The translations under genes were made by a program, and so were the position numbers. The notes under the pieces were generated by a model. The model made no database searches, was not told the DNA's origin, and saw only the letters and a program-made list of their open reading frames with translations. Positions 27,344 to 37,000 of a stretch of 64,000 bases of DNA are shown piece by piece. Source of the DNA: JAEUJZ01 sp964460115 (GTDB lineage: Bacteria; Myxococcota_A; Polyangia; Palsa-1104; JAEUJZ01); contig CAYWPR010000034.1 of the NCBI GenBank assembly GCA_964460115.1, forward strand, positions 1 to 64,000. Direction: 5' to 3'. Positions within the stretch are counted from its first letter, which is position 1. Every line of letters begins with the position of its first letter.

Positions 27344-27857
27344 TGGGGTGGTCGCGGTCGGGAGGGCTTTCTTCCTCGCTTGTGCTTGCGCGCTTTGCGC
27401 GAGGATGCGCAAAGCGGCGATCCATGACGCGTTCGATGGGACCGCCAACGGTCAGCAATAAAAGTGTCAGCACCGCGCCAGCGCCCACGATGCGCAGCGG
27501 GCCCAGGCCACAGGCAATGCCGAGCACTGCGGTGGTCCAGACGGTCGCCGCCGTGGTCAGGTTGCGCACGCGACTACTGTCTGTATCACGCACGATGACG
27601 CCAGCCCCAAGAAAACCGATGCCGGTAAGCACCCCCTGAATCACGCCCTGGGCGATGCGGCTTATCGCGTCGGCATTGCCGATGACCAAGCTGGCGTGAG
27701 TGCAGGCGACACCGATGAGTGCGGCGCCCAGGCTAACAAGCCCAAGCGTGCGCACGCCTGTCTCTTTGCCGTGAAGGTCGCGGTTCAGCCCGATAATGCC
27801 GCCGACCAGGGTCGCGATGAGCAGGCGCAAAAGAATGTCTGCGAAATCTCCGCCCAT
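27333..27857 (-). CDS. MgtC/SapB-family membrane protein
   Basis: 174 residues with about five hydrophobic helices and family motifs: LLRLLIATLVGGIIGLNRD, GVRTLGLVSLGAAL, GIGFLGAGVIVRD and NLTTAATVWTTAVLGIACG. MgtC proteins inhibit the F-type ATP synthase or support growth at low Mg2+; many environmental homologues are uncharacterised. No Shine-Dalgarno is clear, and a palindrome lies directly upstream of the start (27858-27873). Confidence 0.9.
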   Translation of the reverse strand: MGGDFADILLRLLIATLVGGIIGLNRDLHGKETGVRTLGLVSLGAALIGVACTHASLVIGNADAISRIAQGVIQGVLTGIGFLGAGVIVRDTDSSRVRNLTTAATVWTTAVLGIACGLGPLRIVGAGAVLTLLLLTVGGPIERVMDRRFAHPRAKRASTSEEESPPDRDHPIIS

Positions 27858-27873
27858 ATGCCAAAGCTTAGGC
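27858..27873. repeat. Near-palindrome, copy 1, upstream of the methyltransferase gene
   Basis: ATGCCAAAGCTTAGGC, 15 of 16 bases identical to part of a perfect palindrome at 28964-28983. It covers the region where the MgtC-like gene's ribosome site should be. Confidence 0.55.
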
Positions 27874-28065
27874 TGCGCGCCGCGCGTCGTCTACCCCTGT
27901 ATATGAGGCAGCATAGAAATCCACGCTGCCAACATGAACGAAAACAGGAATCGAACAGTTATGCGCTGGCTGTGCGATGTCTGGCGTGAAGATATGCTCA
28001 TCCAAATTACTTCAGGCAGTGATAAGTTGGGAGCCATCACCGCTTTCGAGTAGAAGGAGTAATTC

Positions 28066-28962
28066 ATGCGACAAGACATGCGTCCGAGTTTTACGGCCGA
28101 AGGCGTCGCTTTCGCACGTGCGCTCGCCTCTTATGAAGCAGATACACGGCTCCGTAACCCGGACTACATGGCCAAGCAGATGATTGGGCCACGTTATCGC
28201 TTGATGTCCACCACTCCCGGCATACGGACTTTGGCCAGATTTTATTACGAGTACACGATACCGGGAATCTATCTGTACCATATCGCGCGAACTCGACATA
28301 TTGATGACATCTTCGCCGCGCAGATCAAAGCTGGCGTGAAACAATTTGTCATCCTTGGGGCCGGTCTAGACACCCGGGCCTATCGCTTCGCACAGAGCCT
28401 TGCGCAAGCGAGGGTCTTCGAGGTGGATCACCCCGGCACTGCAGCGCTTAAGCAAGAGCGCCTGCGCCGAATTCTTGAACGTATCCCTGCGCACGTCACC
28501 TATGTTCCGGTGAACTTCGAAACGGACTCGCTGGCCGAGCGACTTGTTGCAAATGGACTCGATCTGGCGCAAAAGACGCTTTTTCTGTGGGAGGGGGTCT
28601 CGATGTACCTGACGCTTCCTGCTATCGACCACACGCTGGCATTTATTACATCCGCGGCGCCGACGTCCACGCTAGTGTTCGACTATTACCATGAAAGCGT
28701 GGTGAAGCGTCCGAGCCGCTATTTTGGCGGGGCCGAAGTCTTTCAGAAGGTAGCAAAGCTCGGCGAGCCTTATACCTTCGGGCTCAATCCCGAGGAAATT
28801 CCCAAGTTCTTTGCGTCTCGGCGTCTAAGCGTGCTGTCCCACACAACCGGGGAGGATTTTGTGGAAGCCTATGCCAGTACCGTTGGCGAGAGCCGGCTGA
28901 ACCGCATGATTGAGTTCTGGGGCGTGGTCCACTGCGAAGTCGCTGCACCCGCGGCAGGTTAA
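28066..28962 (+). CDS. SAM-dependent methyltransferase of the leucine carboxyl methyltransferase-like family
   Basis: 298 residues. The SAM-binding loop reads VILGAGLDTRAYR (about 95-107), followed by VFEVDHP (acidic ribose ligand) and WEGVSMYL, the hallmark set of the LCM/TIGR00027-type family. AAGGAG precedes the ATG. Family members include O-methyltransferases of secondary metabolism and many of unknown substrate. The gene is bracketed by two almost identical palindromic sites, and no biosynthetic partner is directly next to it. Confidence 0.88.
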   Translation: MRQDMRPSFTAEGVAFARALASYEADTRLRNPDYMAKQMIGPRYRLMSTTPGIRTLARFYYEYTIPGIYLYHIARTRHIDDIFAAQIKAGVKQFVILGAGLDTRAYRFAQSLAQARVFEVDHPGTAALKQERLRRILERIPAHVTYVPVNFETDSLAERLVANGLDLAQKTLFLWEGVSMYLTLPAIDHTLAFITSAAPTSTLVFDYYHESVVKRPSRYFGGAEVFQKVAKLGEPYTFGLNPEEIPKFFASRRLSVLSHTTGEDFVEAYASTVGESRLNRMIEFWGVVHCEVAAPAAG

Positions 28963-28963
28963 C

Positions 28964-28983
28964 AATGCCTAAGCTTAGGCATT
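28964..28983. terminator. Perfect 20-bp palindrome between convergent genes
   Basis: AATGCCTAAGCTTAGGCATT is a perfect inverted repeat starting one base after the methyltransferase stop codon and 7 bp before the end of the AarF-like gene. The position suits a two-way terminator, but there is no T-tract and the near-copy at 27858 argues for a protein-binding site. Confidence 0.5.
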
Positions 28984-28990
28984 CTGCGCA

Positions 28991-31090
28991 TCATTCGTCA
29001 TCGGTATCGAGCAGACGGAAGGTCATGCGTCTGGCATAGACCAAAAATGCTGCGCCCAAAAATAGCTGATAGGGCCAGTTGTTGAGCACGTCCACCATCA
29101 TGTGCCACAGATTGAGCGGCACGTGATGCCGTATATTCTTTATGGTCATGATCGCAAGACCGAACAACATCGAGACCATCGCCACCACCGAGAACTGGAT
29201 CATACAAGTCATGGCATATGCAGCTTTGCCAATGAGGCTCGTGGTCATCGCAGTGGTGCTATCTACGGTGCGCTTCATCTGATAGATGAATCCGCGGCCC
29301 GCATCGAATAGATCTTCTACTTCTACACAGGTTCTGGCTTTCAACAGCTCGTTGGCCTTTTTCACAAGCCGCTTGCGGGCCCTGTCTCCTGCGCCTTTCA
29401 GATAGCGTTTGAACTCTTTATATTGATCGACTTTCTTGTCGAGCCGCAGCGCCAAAGTATCCACGAGCATGCTCGCTCGAATCATTTTTAGGGTGTTCAT
29501 GTTCATCGGAATCTGCAGCTCGCGCGACATGCCCAAAAATGCGATCCATAACTGTGCCGAGGTTCGTTCCCACCACTCGGCATGTTTGCTTTTGTAAGCA
29601 TAGAGGTGATCCCAGAAGATCTTCTCTAAGCGCTTGGTCAGCTCATCGATATCAAGCGGAGGCAAGGGTTCGAGCAGACCAATGGCCGCCTGTGCCATCG
29701 CCGCCACATCTTCATTGCGCTGCGCCTGCATCAGGCGTCGCCAGACCGTACGTTCCTTGAGGGTAAAAGCGCCAAACGAGCCAAAGTCGATGAGGACAAG
29801 CTTGCTCTTTGGCCGAACAAGGACGTTTGCCGGATGCATGTCCGCATGAAAAAGCAGTGCTTCGTATCCGCCCCAGCGCGAGACCTCAAGCAAGCGGCGC
29901 GCGACTTTCTTCGGATCGATGCCGTGGTTCTTCAGCTCGGCCAAGGCTTGCTGATCATCGCTTTCGACCGCAGCCAGAACATCGGTCAGCCATACTCCGC
30001 TGACAAACTCTGCGACGATCACTTGGTGATTTGAAAGCTTGAAATAGATTCGCGGAGTGCTGGCGAAACGCAGATTGGTCTTGCGCAGGCGGCGCCGAAA
30101 TATATCCTGGGCCCGCGACTCCATGCGAAAGTCCAGCTCGGAAAGAAGCATTTCCCGAAGCTCTCTGACGAGGTTGTCGCTGAACCCGGGCGGCAGGACG
30201 AAAAACTCGAACAGTTTTAGCATCCAGCTTAAAGCCCGCATGTCGGCGGCCAAAGTTCTGCCGACGTTTGGCCTTCGAACTTTGACTGCAACCCGTTCGC
30301 CCGATAGTAGGATTCCCTGGTACACACAAGACATAGATGCCGAGCCAATCGGAACGGGATCAAATGCCGCAAAGACGCTATGCAGCGGTCCGCCTATAGA
30401 CTCCTCAATGCACTTAATGGCGTATTCGCTGGAAAAAGGACGAACTCGATCCAGCATCTTCTCAAGTTCGCTGGCGTACTGATAGGGCAGTAGATCGATA
30501 CGCAGGGACATCTGCTGACCGATCTTGATAAACGTAGTCCCTCCGCTTTGTAAGACCAGGCGCAGCCGCGTGGCTCGGCGCTCGATGGAACTTCGGCCCA
30601 GAATGAAGTCCGTAAAATTGCCTAGAAGCAGCCTGAATGCCAGCGCCATCCATATTAGGAGGCGTGATGCCGCGCGCGAGATTCCCGCTTTGAACACTTC
30701 CTGTTGCGCCATAAGGTGCGTGGGAGCACTTAAGCGCTTCACCTGTGTTCGTAAAAGCGGATCCGGGCGAGCGATGGTTTTTAGGACTGGGCCGCTAAGA
30801 CTGCTAATTCCCTCGGACCCGGGCGCTTTTTTCTTTTTCCTCGAGGACGATCTGCCAAACATTCTACCGAGTCTGGCGCGAAGTCCGGTTTTGGCCCGGG
30901 GGGCCTGCGGGATCATGACTATCTGCGACGCTGGCGGCAGGGCGCGCGGCGAAGAACCCAGTATCGATGGCGGCAAAAGCTCTACTTCTTGTACCTGTGG
31001 TTCTCGCAAAGCCAGGCTCACCTGGCTTTGGCTTTTGCGGCTTTTCTTGCGATGTTTGAAAGGCGACGAAGTCTGGGGCTCCGAGCTCAT
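28991..31090 (-). CDS. ABC1/AarF/UbiB-family atypical kinase
   Basis: 699 residues behind GGAG. The first about 140 residues are basic and disordered. The core shows family signatures: FIKIGQQMSLRIDLLP (KxGQ motif), the Ala-rich loop PIGSASMSCVYQG, VAVKVRRPN, FHADMHPANVLV and LIDFGSFG. Two hydrophobic helices at the C-terminus anchor it in the membrane. UbiB-type proteins support ubiquinone or other lipid metabolism, by ATPase rather than protein kinase activity. The usual HPGN is HPAN here. It is divergent from the biosynthetic cluster across a 586-bp gap, so any role there is open. Confidence 0.88.
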   Translation of the reverse strand: MSSEPQTSSPFKHRKKSRKSQSQVSLALREPQVQEVELLPPSILGSSPRALPPASQIVMIPQAPRAKTGLRARLGRMFGRSSSRKKKKAPGSEGISSLSGPVLKTIARPDPLLRTQVKRLSAPTHLMAQQEVFKAGISRAASRLLIWMALAFRLLLGNFTDFILGRSSIERRATRLRLVLQSGGTTFIKIGQQMSLRIDLLPYQYASELEKMLDRVRPFSSEYAIKCIEESIGGPLHSVFAAFDPVPIGSASMSCVYQGILLSGERVAVKVRRPNVGRTLAADMRALSWMLKLFEFFVLPPGFSDNLVRELREMLLSELDFRMESRAQDIFRRRLRKTNLRFASTPRIYFKLSNHQVIVAEFVSGVWLTDVLAAVESDDQQALAELKNHGIDPKKVARRLLEVSRWGGYEALLFHADMHPANVLVRPKSKLVLIDFGSFGAFTLKERTVWRRLMQAQRNEDVAAMAQAAIGLLEPLPPLDIDELTKRLEKIFWDHLYAYKSKHAEWWERTSAQLWIAFLGMSRELQIPMNMNTLKMIRASMLVDTLALRLDKKVDQYKEFKRYLKGAGDRARKRLVKKANELLKARTCVEVEDLFDAGRGFIYQMKRTVDSTTAMTTSLIGKAAYAMTCMIQFSVVAMVSMLFGLAIMTIKNIRHHVPLNLWHMMVDVLNNWPYQLFLGAAFLVYARRMTFRLLDTDDE

Positions 31091-31179
31091 CGCTGCTCCA
31101 AATTAAGCTGGCTAGTCTCCTGCGTCATTGTGAACTTGCAAGCATCTCCCTACTGTGAACTGGAGCTTCTATGCAGAAC

Positions 31180-31203
31180 CATGAGCATAAATGCATGCTC
31201 ATG
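31180..31203. terminator. Hairpin CATGAGCAT-N6-ATGCTCATG
   Basis: Perfect 9-bp arms around a 6-nt loop, followed on the plus strand by ttcttttc. It could be a weak terminator or an operator. No plus-strand gene ends here, so an operator is as likely. Confidence 0.35.
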
Positions 31204-31357
31204 TTCTTTTCAATAAAGATCTTCCGAGGATGCTTCGATTGCGACCGGCTCACACTTTGTTCAGACTTCGCAAAAAGCGCAGCCAACAGATGGTCTCGAA
31301 GCTGGTTTTGCCGCTATGTCCGCAAGTAGTCAGTGATGTGTGAAAGTCGTAATTGGC

Positions 31358-31382
31358 TTACACGTCGGTGTAATTCGTGTAA
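31358..31382. promoter_or_regulatory. Operator-like palindrome TTACAC-GTCG-GTGTAA with a further GTGTAA half-site
   Basis: A perfect 6-4-6 inverted repeat (31358-31373) is followed by another GTGTAA at 31377-31382 and a GTACAC at 31386. Clustered half-sites upstream of the biosynthetic cluster suggest a regulator binding site. The regulator is not identified. Confidence 0.4.
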
Positions 31383-31511
31383 ACAGTACACGCACCATTC
31401 ATGACAGAGTTTCCAGGTTGGCTTCCGTACTCCTTTTTCTGAACGGGAAAATCTCCCAAGCGCGCTGACGTTCCCAAAAGACCTTCCTAAAGGTTCCCAA
31501 AAAATAGCCAA

Positions 31512-31540
31512 TTGACAGGGATGGTCAGTTTCAGCATGAT
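31512..31540 (+). promoter_or_regulatory. Candidate sigma70-type promoter of the biosynthetic cluster
   Basis: TTGACA (31512-31517), a 17-bp spacer, then CATGAT (31535-31540; four of six consensus bases). It is about 135 bp upstream of the first cluster gene. Confidence 0.4.
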
Positions 31541-31676
31541 GCCGCCAATTGCAGCATCCATGCCAACTTCTGCTTCAGACTTTCATCGTCGCGAGTCGCC
31601 AAATGGCTAGTGCGAGCGTCTGGGGTCTAGGGGTTTGTGCTGACCACTTGCGAGTTGCGAAAAACAGGAAAGAATC

Positions 31677-32135
31677 ATGACCGCGATTTCTGCTACAGAG
31701 GAACGCACACTCACGGTGCGCGCACCGACCGTCGAGGTTCACGACTTTTTCTGCAATCCCACCCTGCTTAGCGAGCTGACTGCAGACTTAGAGTCATTTG
31801 AGCAAAAGGACAAACAGTGCGCGCGCTTTGTCCTTACTGAAAAGGTCGAAAAAGGCGTGCGCTTTCGCGCCGACTACACCGTTGCCTATGAAAGCAAAGG
31901 TTCGGATCGGGTCGTATGGCGCAGTATCGCCGGAAATATGGAAGTCGACGGCGAAGTCAAGCTACGGCCCATCGATTCTAACCACACCGAAATTTACTAT
32001 CGCGAAACGGTGGCTCCTGACTTGCCTGTCAGCAAGCTGACGGCGATGCTGTTTAAGCCAATTGTGGCCCGCGAGCTACGGCAGGACATCGGCAAGTTCT
32101 TAGATCGCGTAACTGCCCGCTGGGGCGGTCCGTAA
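31677..32135 (+). CDS. SRPBCC (START-like) small protein
   Basis: 152 residues behind AGGAAAG. The pattern of an N-terminal strand with VRAPTVEVHDFFCNP, central strands (VVWRSIAGNMEVDGEVKL, HTEIYYRETVAPDLP) and a long C-terminal helix fits the polyketide cyclase/START-like superfamily, whose members bind hydrophobic ligands in a deep pocket. No catalytic residues can be assigned. As the first gene of the lipid-type cluster it may bind or process the fatty intermediate, or only be a neighbour. Confidence 0.75.
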   Translation: MTAISATEERTLTVRAPTVEVHDFFCNPTLLSELTADLESFEQKDKQCARFVLTEKVEKGVRFRADYTVAYESKGSDRVVWRSIAGNMEVDGEVKLRPIDSNHTEIYYRETVAPDLPVSKLTAMLFKPIVARELRQDIGKFLDRVTARWGGP

Positions 32136-32221
32136 AAGCGAGCTTTGCGCAAGCCGCTCACAGCTCGCAATTCCTGCGGGCAGTTTCTTAAAGAACCACA
32201 GATTCACGAAATCCTAATGCT

Positions 32222-34006
32222 ATGAGCGTAGAACCATCTCGCAAATTCACAACACTCGTAGAAGTTCTGCAATTTCGAGCGTGTACCGAACCGGACAGGA
32301 CCGCATGTATTTTCTTGCCCGATCATGGGGGTGAAGAAAAGCTCAGCTATGGCGAGCTTGACCGACGGGCCCGCGCTGTAGCCGTGGTTCTTTCCGAAAG
32401 CGGAGCGATAGGAGAGCGGGCGTTCCTATTTTATCCGCCGGGTCAGGACTATCTGGTTGCATTTTTGGGATGCCTCTACGCCGGCGTGGTGGCGATTCCG
32501 GCCTATCCGCCGGATCCGACAAGGCTCGACCGTACTTTGCCGCGCCTTATGGCCATCATGCACAACGCTCGGCCGCGGCACGTATTGACCACGGCGGCCA
32601 TTCGGGTCCTCGCTGCCGGGATGTTTCAGATCGCTCCGGAACTGGCCAAGATGGACTGGCTGGCGACCGACACGGTAGAGCCAGATGCGGCCGAGCGCTA
32701 TCAAGCACCCGTGTGGAACAGCCAGATGCTGGCGTTTCTGCAGTACACCTCGGGCTCGACCGGGCATCCCAAGGGCGTGATGCTGGATCATGGCAACCTG
32801 CTTGCGAATCTGGACATGATCCAGCGCAACTTCGGCATGCGCAGCGACGACAAAGTGGCAAGCTGGCTGCCGCCCTATCATGATATGGGCCTCATCGGCA
32901 CCATTTTGGAGCCGCTTTATGTCGGTGGTCAGGCGATACTGCTTTCGCCGATGGGCTTTTTGCGCAAGCCTCGACGCTGGCTCGAAGCCATCACCCAGTA
33001 TCGCGCCAATGTCACCGGGGGGCCAAACTTTGGCTATGACCTCTGCGTGCGCAAGATTCCTAAAGAGCAGCGCGCGGGCCTGGATCTAAGCATGCTTGAG
33101 GTGGCCTTCGTCGGCGCCGAACCGATTCGCGCACGAACTTTGAAGTCTTTTGCCGAGGCCTTTGCTCCGTGCGGTTTTCGCAAAAGTTCGTATTTGCCGT
33201 GCTACGGCCTGGCCGAAGCAACCTTGCTGGTAAGCGGCGCGGCCGGCGAGAACAGCGACATTCGCGGTGGTGGTTATCGCACCATGTCAGTCGACAAGGC
33301 TGACTACGAAGCCGGCCAAATTCGATTGAGCGAGGACCCCACCGCGAATCTGAGCATCACCGGCTCGGGCCACATGTCTCCGGCGCTCGACATTCAAATC
33401 GTCGATCCGAATACTTTGCGCATCTGTGATGCCGGCCAGGTCGGCGAGATTTGGCTGGCCGGGCCGAGCATTGCGCGCGGTTACTGGGAACGCGAAGAAG
33501 ACACGCGGAACATTTTCGGTGCGCAGCTTACAGATGGCCAGTCTGGCAATTACCTGCGCACCGGCGATCTCGGGTTTCTGCGAGGCCGCGAGCTTTTCAT
33601 TTGCGGGCGCCGCAAGGACCTCATCATCATTCGTGGCCGAAATCTGCACCCTCAGGACATCGAGGCGGTGGTCGAGAGCAGCCATGCGCAGCTTCGCCCT
33701 GGTTGCTGCGCCGCCTTCTCGGTAGAGATAAAAGACGAAGAGCGCTTGGTGATTGCGGTGGAAGTGGCAGCACCGCAGCTTAGCCCCATCGCCAGCGAAG
33801 AGATTCACGGCGCGGTGCAGGAGGCAGTGGCCATGGCGCACGGACTGCGAATAGACGAGCTTGTACTTTTGCCGCCCGGAACCATCGCCAAGACTTCAAG
33901 CGGAAAGATTCAGCGTCGTGCCTGTCGCACTGCGTTTTTGGACGGATCGCTGCAGCGCGTGCTTATTTCCGGACTTCCGTCCGGCGCCACCGCGCTTGCG
34001 GGCTAA
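32222..34006 (+). CDS. Fatty acyl-AMP ligase (FAAL)
   Basis: 594 residues of the ANL superfamily. The P-loop is LQYTSGSTGHPKGVML (about 173-188), followed by SWLPPYHDMGLIG, a motif typical of FAAL rather than acyl-CoA ligases, then YGLAEATLLVSG, YLRTGDLGFL, GRRKDLIIIRGRN and the C-terminal lysine in KTSSGKIQRRACR. FAALs form an acyl-adenylate and hand the acyl chain to an acyl carrier protein instead of CoA. An ACP domain begins the next gene, 36 bp away, so the partner is evident. This would be the entry step of the cluster. Confidence 0.92.
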   Translation: MSVEPSRKFTTLVEVLQFRACTEPDRTACIFLPDHGGEEKLSYGELDRRARAVAVVLSESGAIGERAFLFYPPGQDYLVAFLGCLYAGVVAIPAYPPDPTRLDRTLPRLMAIMHNARPRHVLTTAAIRVLAAGMFQIAPELAKMDWLATDTVEPDAAERYQAPVWNSQMLAFLQYTSGSTGHPKGVMLDHGNLLANLDMIQRNFGMRSDDKVASWLPPYHDMGLIGTILEPLYVGGQAILLSPMGFLRKPRRWLEAITQYRANVTGGPNFGYDLCVRKIPKEQRAGLDLSMLEVAFVGAEPIRARTLKSFAEAFAPCGFRKSSYLPCYGLAEATLLVSGAAGENSDIRGGGYRTMSVDKADYEAGQIRLSEDPTANLSITGSGHMSPALDIQIVDPNTLRICDAGQVGEIWLAGPSIARGYWEREEDTRNIFGAQLTDGQSGNYLRTGDLGFLRGRELFICGRRKDLIIIRGRNLHPQDIEAVVESSHAQLRPGCCAAFSVEIKDEERLVIAVEVAAPQLSPIASEEIHGAVQEAVAMAHGLRIDELVLLPPGTIAKTSSGKIQRRACRTAFLDGSLQRVLISGLPSGATALAG

Positions 34007-34042
34007 GCTTCGACGCCGGACAGAAATAAGACGATAGACGCC

Positions 34043-37000
34043 ATGCGAGAAGACGCCATGGGTGAAAAGCCTCTCGAGCCAAAATCCGCCGCCGCGATCG
34101 AAAGTTGGATCATCGATTATTTGCGCGAGTCCCTGGGTCTACACTCGGTAGCTCTTGGGCCACAGACGCGCCTTTTTGCCATCGGACTTGACTCAGTCGA
34201 GGCCGTTGGCATGGCCGAGGCGCTTGCGGCTTGGCTGGGCACAAAAATCGCCCCGACCATCGCCTGGGATCAGCCGACGATAGCCGCCTTGGCAAGCTAT
34301 CTGGCGGGCGAGGCACAGGCCGAGCCGCCCCTCGCGGCCTCTGCCGGTGATGCTGAACGTCCAAAGGACCTCGAGAAGTCCGCCGAGCACCCCTTTGCCG
34401 CGCACATAAACCCCCACCTGAGCCGTCTTCTCAGTCAGCTTTCCCTCGACAAGCGCTTTGTGCGAGGCCTCGGCTGCAAGCTCTATGATGACGAGGGCCG
34501 CGAATATCTCGACTTTATCGCGGCCTATGGCGCGCTGCCTTTTGGGCACAATCCGCCGGAGATTTGGCAGGCGCTACATGCGGTACACGCGCAGAGCGAG
34601 CCCAATCTGATACAGCCGTCTTACATGAACGCCGCTGGCGAGCTGGCCGCCCGCTTGCTGAGCATTTGCCCGCCGGGGATGCGCTACGTATCCTTTGCCA
34701 ACAGCGGCGCCGAAGCCGTCGAGGCGGCTATCAAAATGTGCCGCCTGGCGACGGGACGGCCAGGCATTTTGTCGACCCAGCACGGCTTTCACGGCAAGAC
34801 CCTGGGTGCGCTGTCGGCCACCGGCAATACGCGCTACCACGGCGTCGGCTCACCGGTTCTGCACTTCGATTCGATTCCCTACGGCGACGCCGCAGCGTTG
34901 CGCACGGCGCTGGCCAGCCGTCCCGGCCACTATGCCGCCTTCCTGGTTGAACCCATTCAGGGCGAGGGCGGCATCGTGATGCCCCCGCCTGGATATCTGT
35001 CCGAGGTTCGCGCCGCTTGCACCGCCGCCAATGTGCTGCTGGTATTCGACGAGATTCAAAGCGGACTCGGTCGTACCGGAGCCTGGTTCGCCTGCAACCA
35101 CGAAGGCGTGGTTCCCGATGTGATGACGCTGGCCAAGGCCCTAAGCGGTGGCCTCATCCCCATCGGCGCGGTGGTGGCGGCGGCCCATGCCTATAGTCCT
35201 GAGTTTGCGCGCAAGCACTCGTCAACTTTTGCTGGTGGCTCGCTGGCCTGCCGCGCCGGCCTGGCGACTTTGGACTATCTAAGTCGCAATCAGGGCGCGC
35301 TGATTCGCCAGGTTGCTGAGAACGGCCAGCGCTTCAAGGCCGGCCTAGAGCGACTGGCCGCGCGTTGTCCGCACCTTATTTCCGAAGTTCGTGGTCGCGG
35401 CTACTTTTTAGGCTTGCGCTTCGCCGTCCATCGCCGCACCTGGCCATCCAGCATTCTTGGCGTCGCTGCAGATGCGGGGGGATTGGCGCCGATTTTTGCC
35501 AGCTACCTCCTCAATGTCGAAGGGGTCCGCCTGGCGCCTACGCTCAACGGCACCGATGTGATTCGCATCGAGCCGCCGCTTATCGCCACCTGGGCAGAAT
35601 GCGAGACCGTGCTTTCTGCCATCGAGCGGGCTTTGGACGTATTTGCCTCCGGAGATGCCGCGCGCGTACTCGGCGGCATTTTGGCCCGAGCGCCCTGGTC
35701 GGGGCGGCAGCCGCACCCTGACCGCGAAGATGCGCTAATCATTCCGCAGCCGCGTGCTGACGGCGGACGTTTTGCCTTCCTGCTCCATCCGCTAGAGCTC
35801 AGCAGCTATGCGGATTTTGATCGTTCGCTTTCGGCGATGCCGCCAAGTGAACTGAAAGCCGCGGTGCGCTGCGTGCACGGCCTGGCGACACCGGCCGTGG
35901 TTGGCGATGCGCACATCGAATCAGCCACGGGCCAAACCGCTTACGGCGAGTTCATCATGCTTGGTCATACCGCGGCCGAGCTTGTGGCGATGTCTCACGA
36001 TGAAGCCGTTGAGGTGATCGGCGAAGCCGTGGAGATGGCACGCGACCGCGGCGCGCAAATCGTTGGACTCGGCGCGTTCACTTCAATCGTCACCCATGGC
36101 GGGCTGTCGGTAAGCCACTCCGACGTTGCGGTGACGAGCGGCAACTCGTATACCGCAGTGGCGGCGCACGATGCCTTAATGCTGGCCTTGGCCCAAAGAT
36201 CTGTCGCCGATGCAACAATCGCCGTTGTCGGCGCGGCAGGGGCTATCGGCCGCGCGGTCAGCATTCTGCTTTCGGAAAGCGCGGCGCGCCTCATCCTAGT
36301 CGGCAATCCGCACCGCTCTGCCGCATCCACACGGGCACGGCTTCTTGATGTGGTTGCGGCGGCGTGTCAGCACGTCGTTCTGCAAGCCGCCGCGAATTCC
36401 GATCGGCCGCGTGGCCGACTGGCGCAGCATATACTCAGCGCCGCGGGCGTGCCGCGCGCCGGTGCGCCAGTCGCAGCTTATGGCGAGCTTGCCAAGCAAC
36501 TTACACTTTCAGGCAGCACCGATTTTTTCGTCCTCGGCCAAGATGCCAGCGCGGCTGTGCAAAGTGCTGATGCCATCCTGACTGCCACAAGCGCCACGGG
36601 CGCGCTTTTTACAGCGGCCGACTTTGTTCCGGGCGCTGTCATCTGCGATATCTCACGGCCTCGCAACATCGGACCCGAGCTGCGCGCCGCCCGGCCCGAT
36701 TTGCTGGTCATCGATGGCGGAGTCATTGCCATTCCAGGCCAGCCCGATATAGGCGGCTTCGGTTTGCCCAAAGGGCACGCCTATGCCTGCATGGCTGAGA
36801 CGATGATTTTGGCCCTTGAGAAGCGTTACGCGCACATGAGCCTTGGCGGCGAGCTTTCCCTTGGCAGCATTGACCTCTTACGCACGCTGGGACAAAAGCA
36901 CGGTTTTCGAGTTGTGACATCCTCTGCCGACCGCAGCGTGGATTCAAGCCCTCAGCCCCGGAGAAGATCTGTTCATGGACAAGTACAACACCTTTCACAG

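Larger units (their letters stand above)
31091..31676. other. 586-bp intergenic control region, no gene seen
   Basis: No convincing coding frame. The stretch lies between the divergent AarF-like gene and the biosynthetic cluster and is less GC-rich than its neighbours. It contains a 9-bp hairpin (31180-31203), a spaced palindrome with extra half-sites (31358-31382) and a possible promoter (31512-31540), listed separately. Confidence 0.6.
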
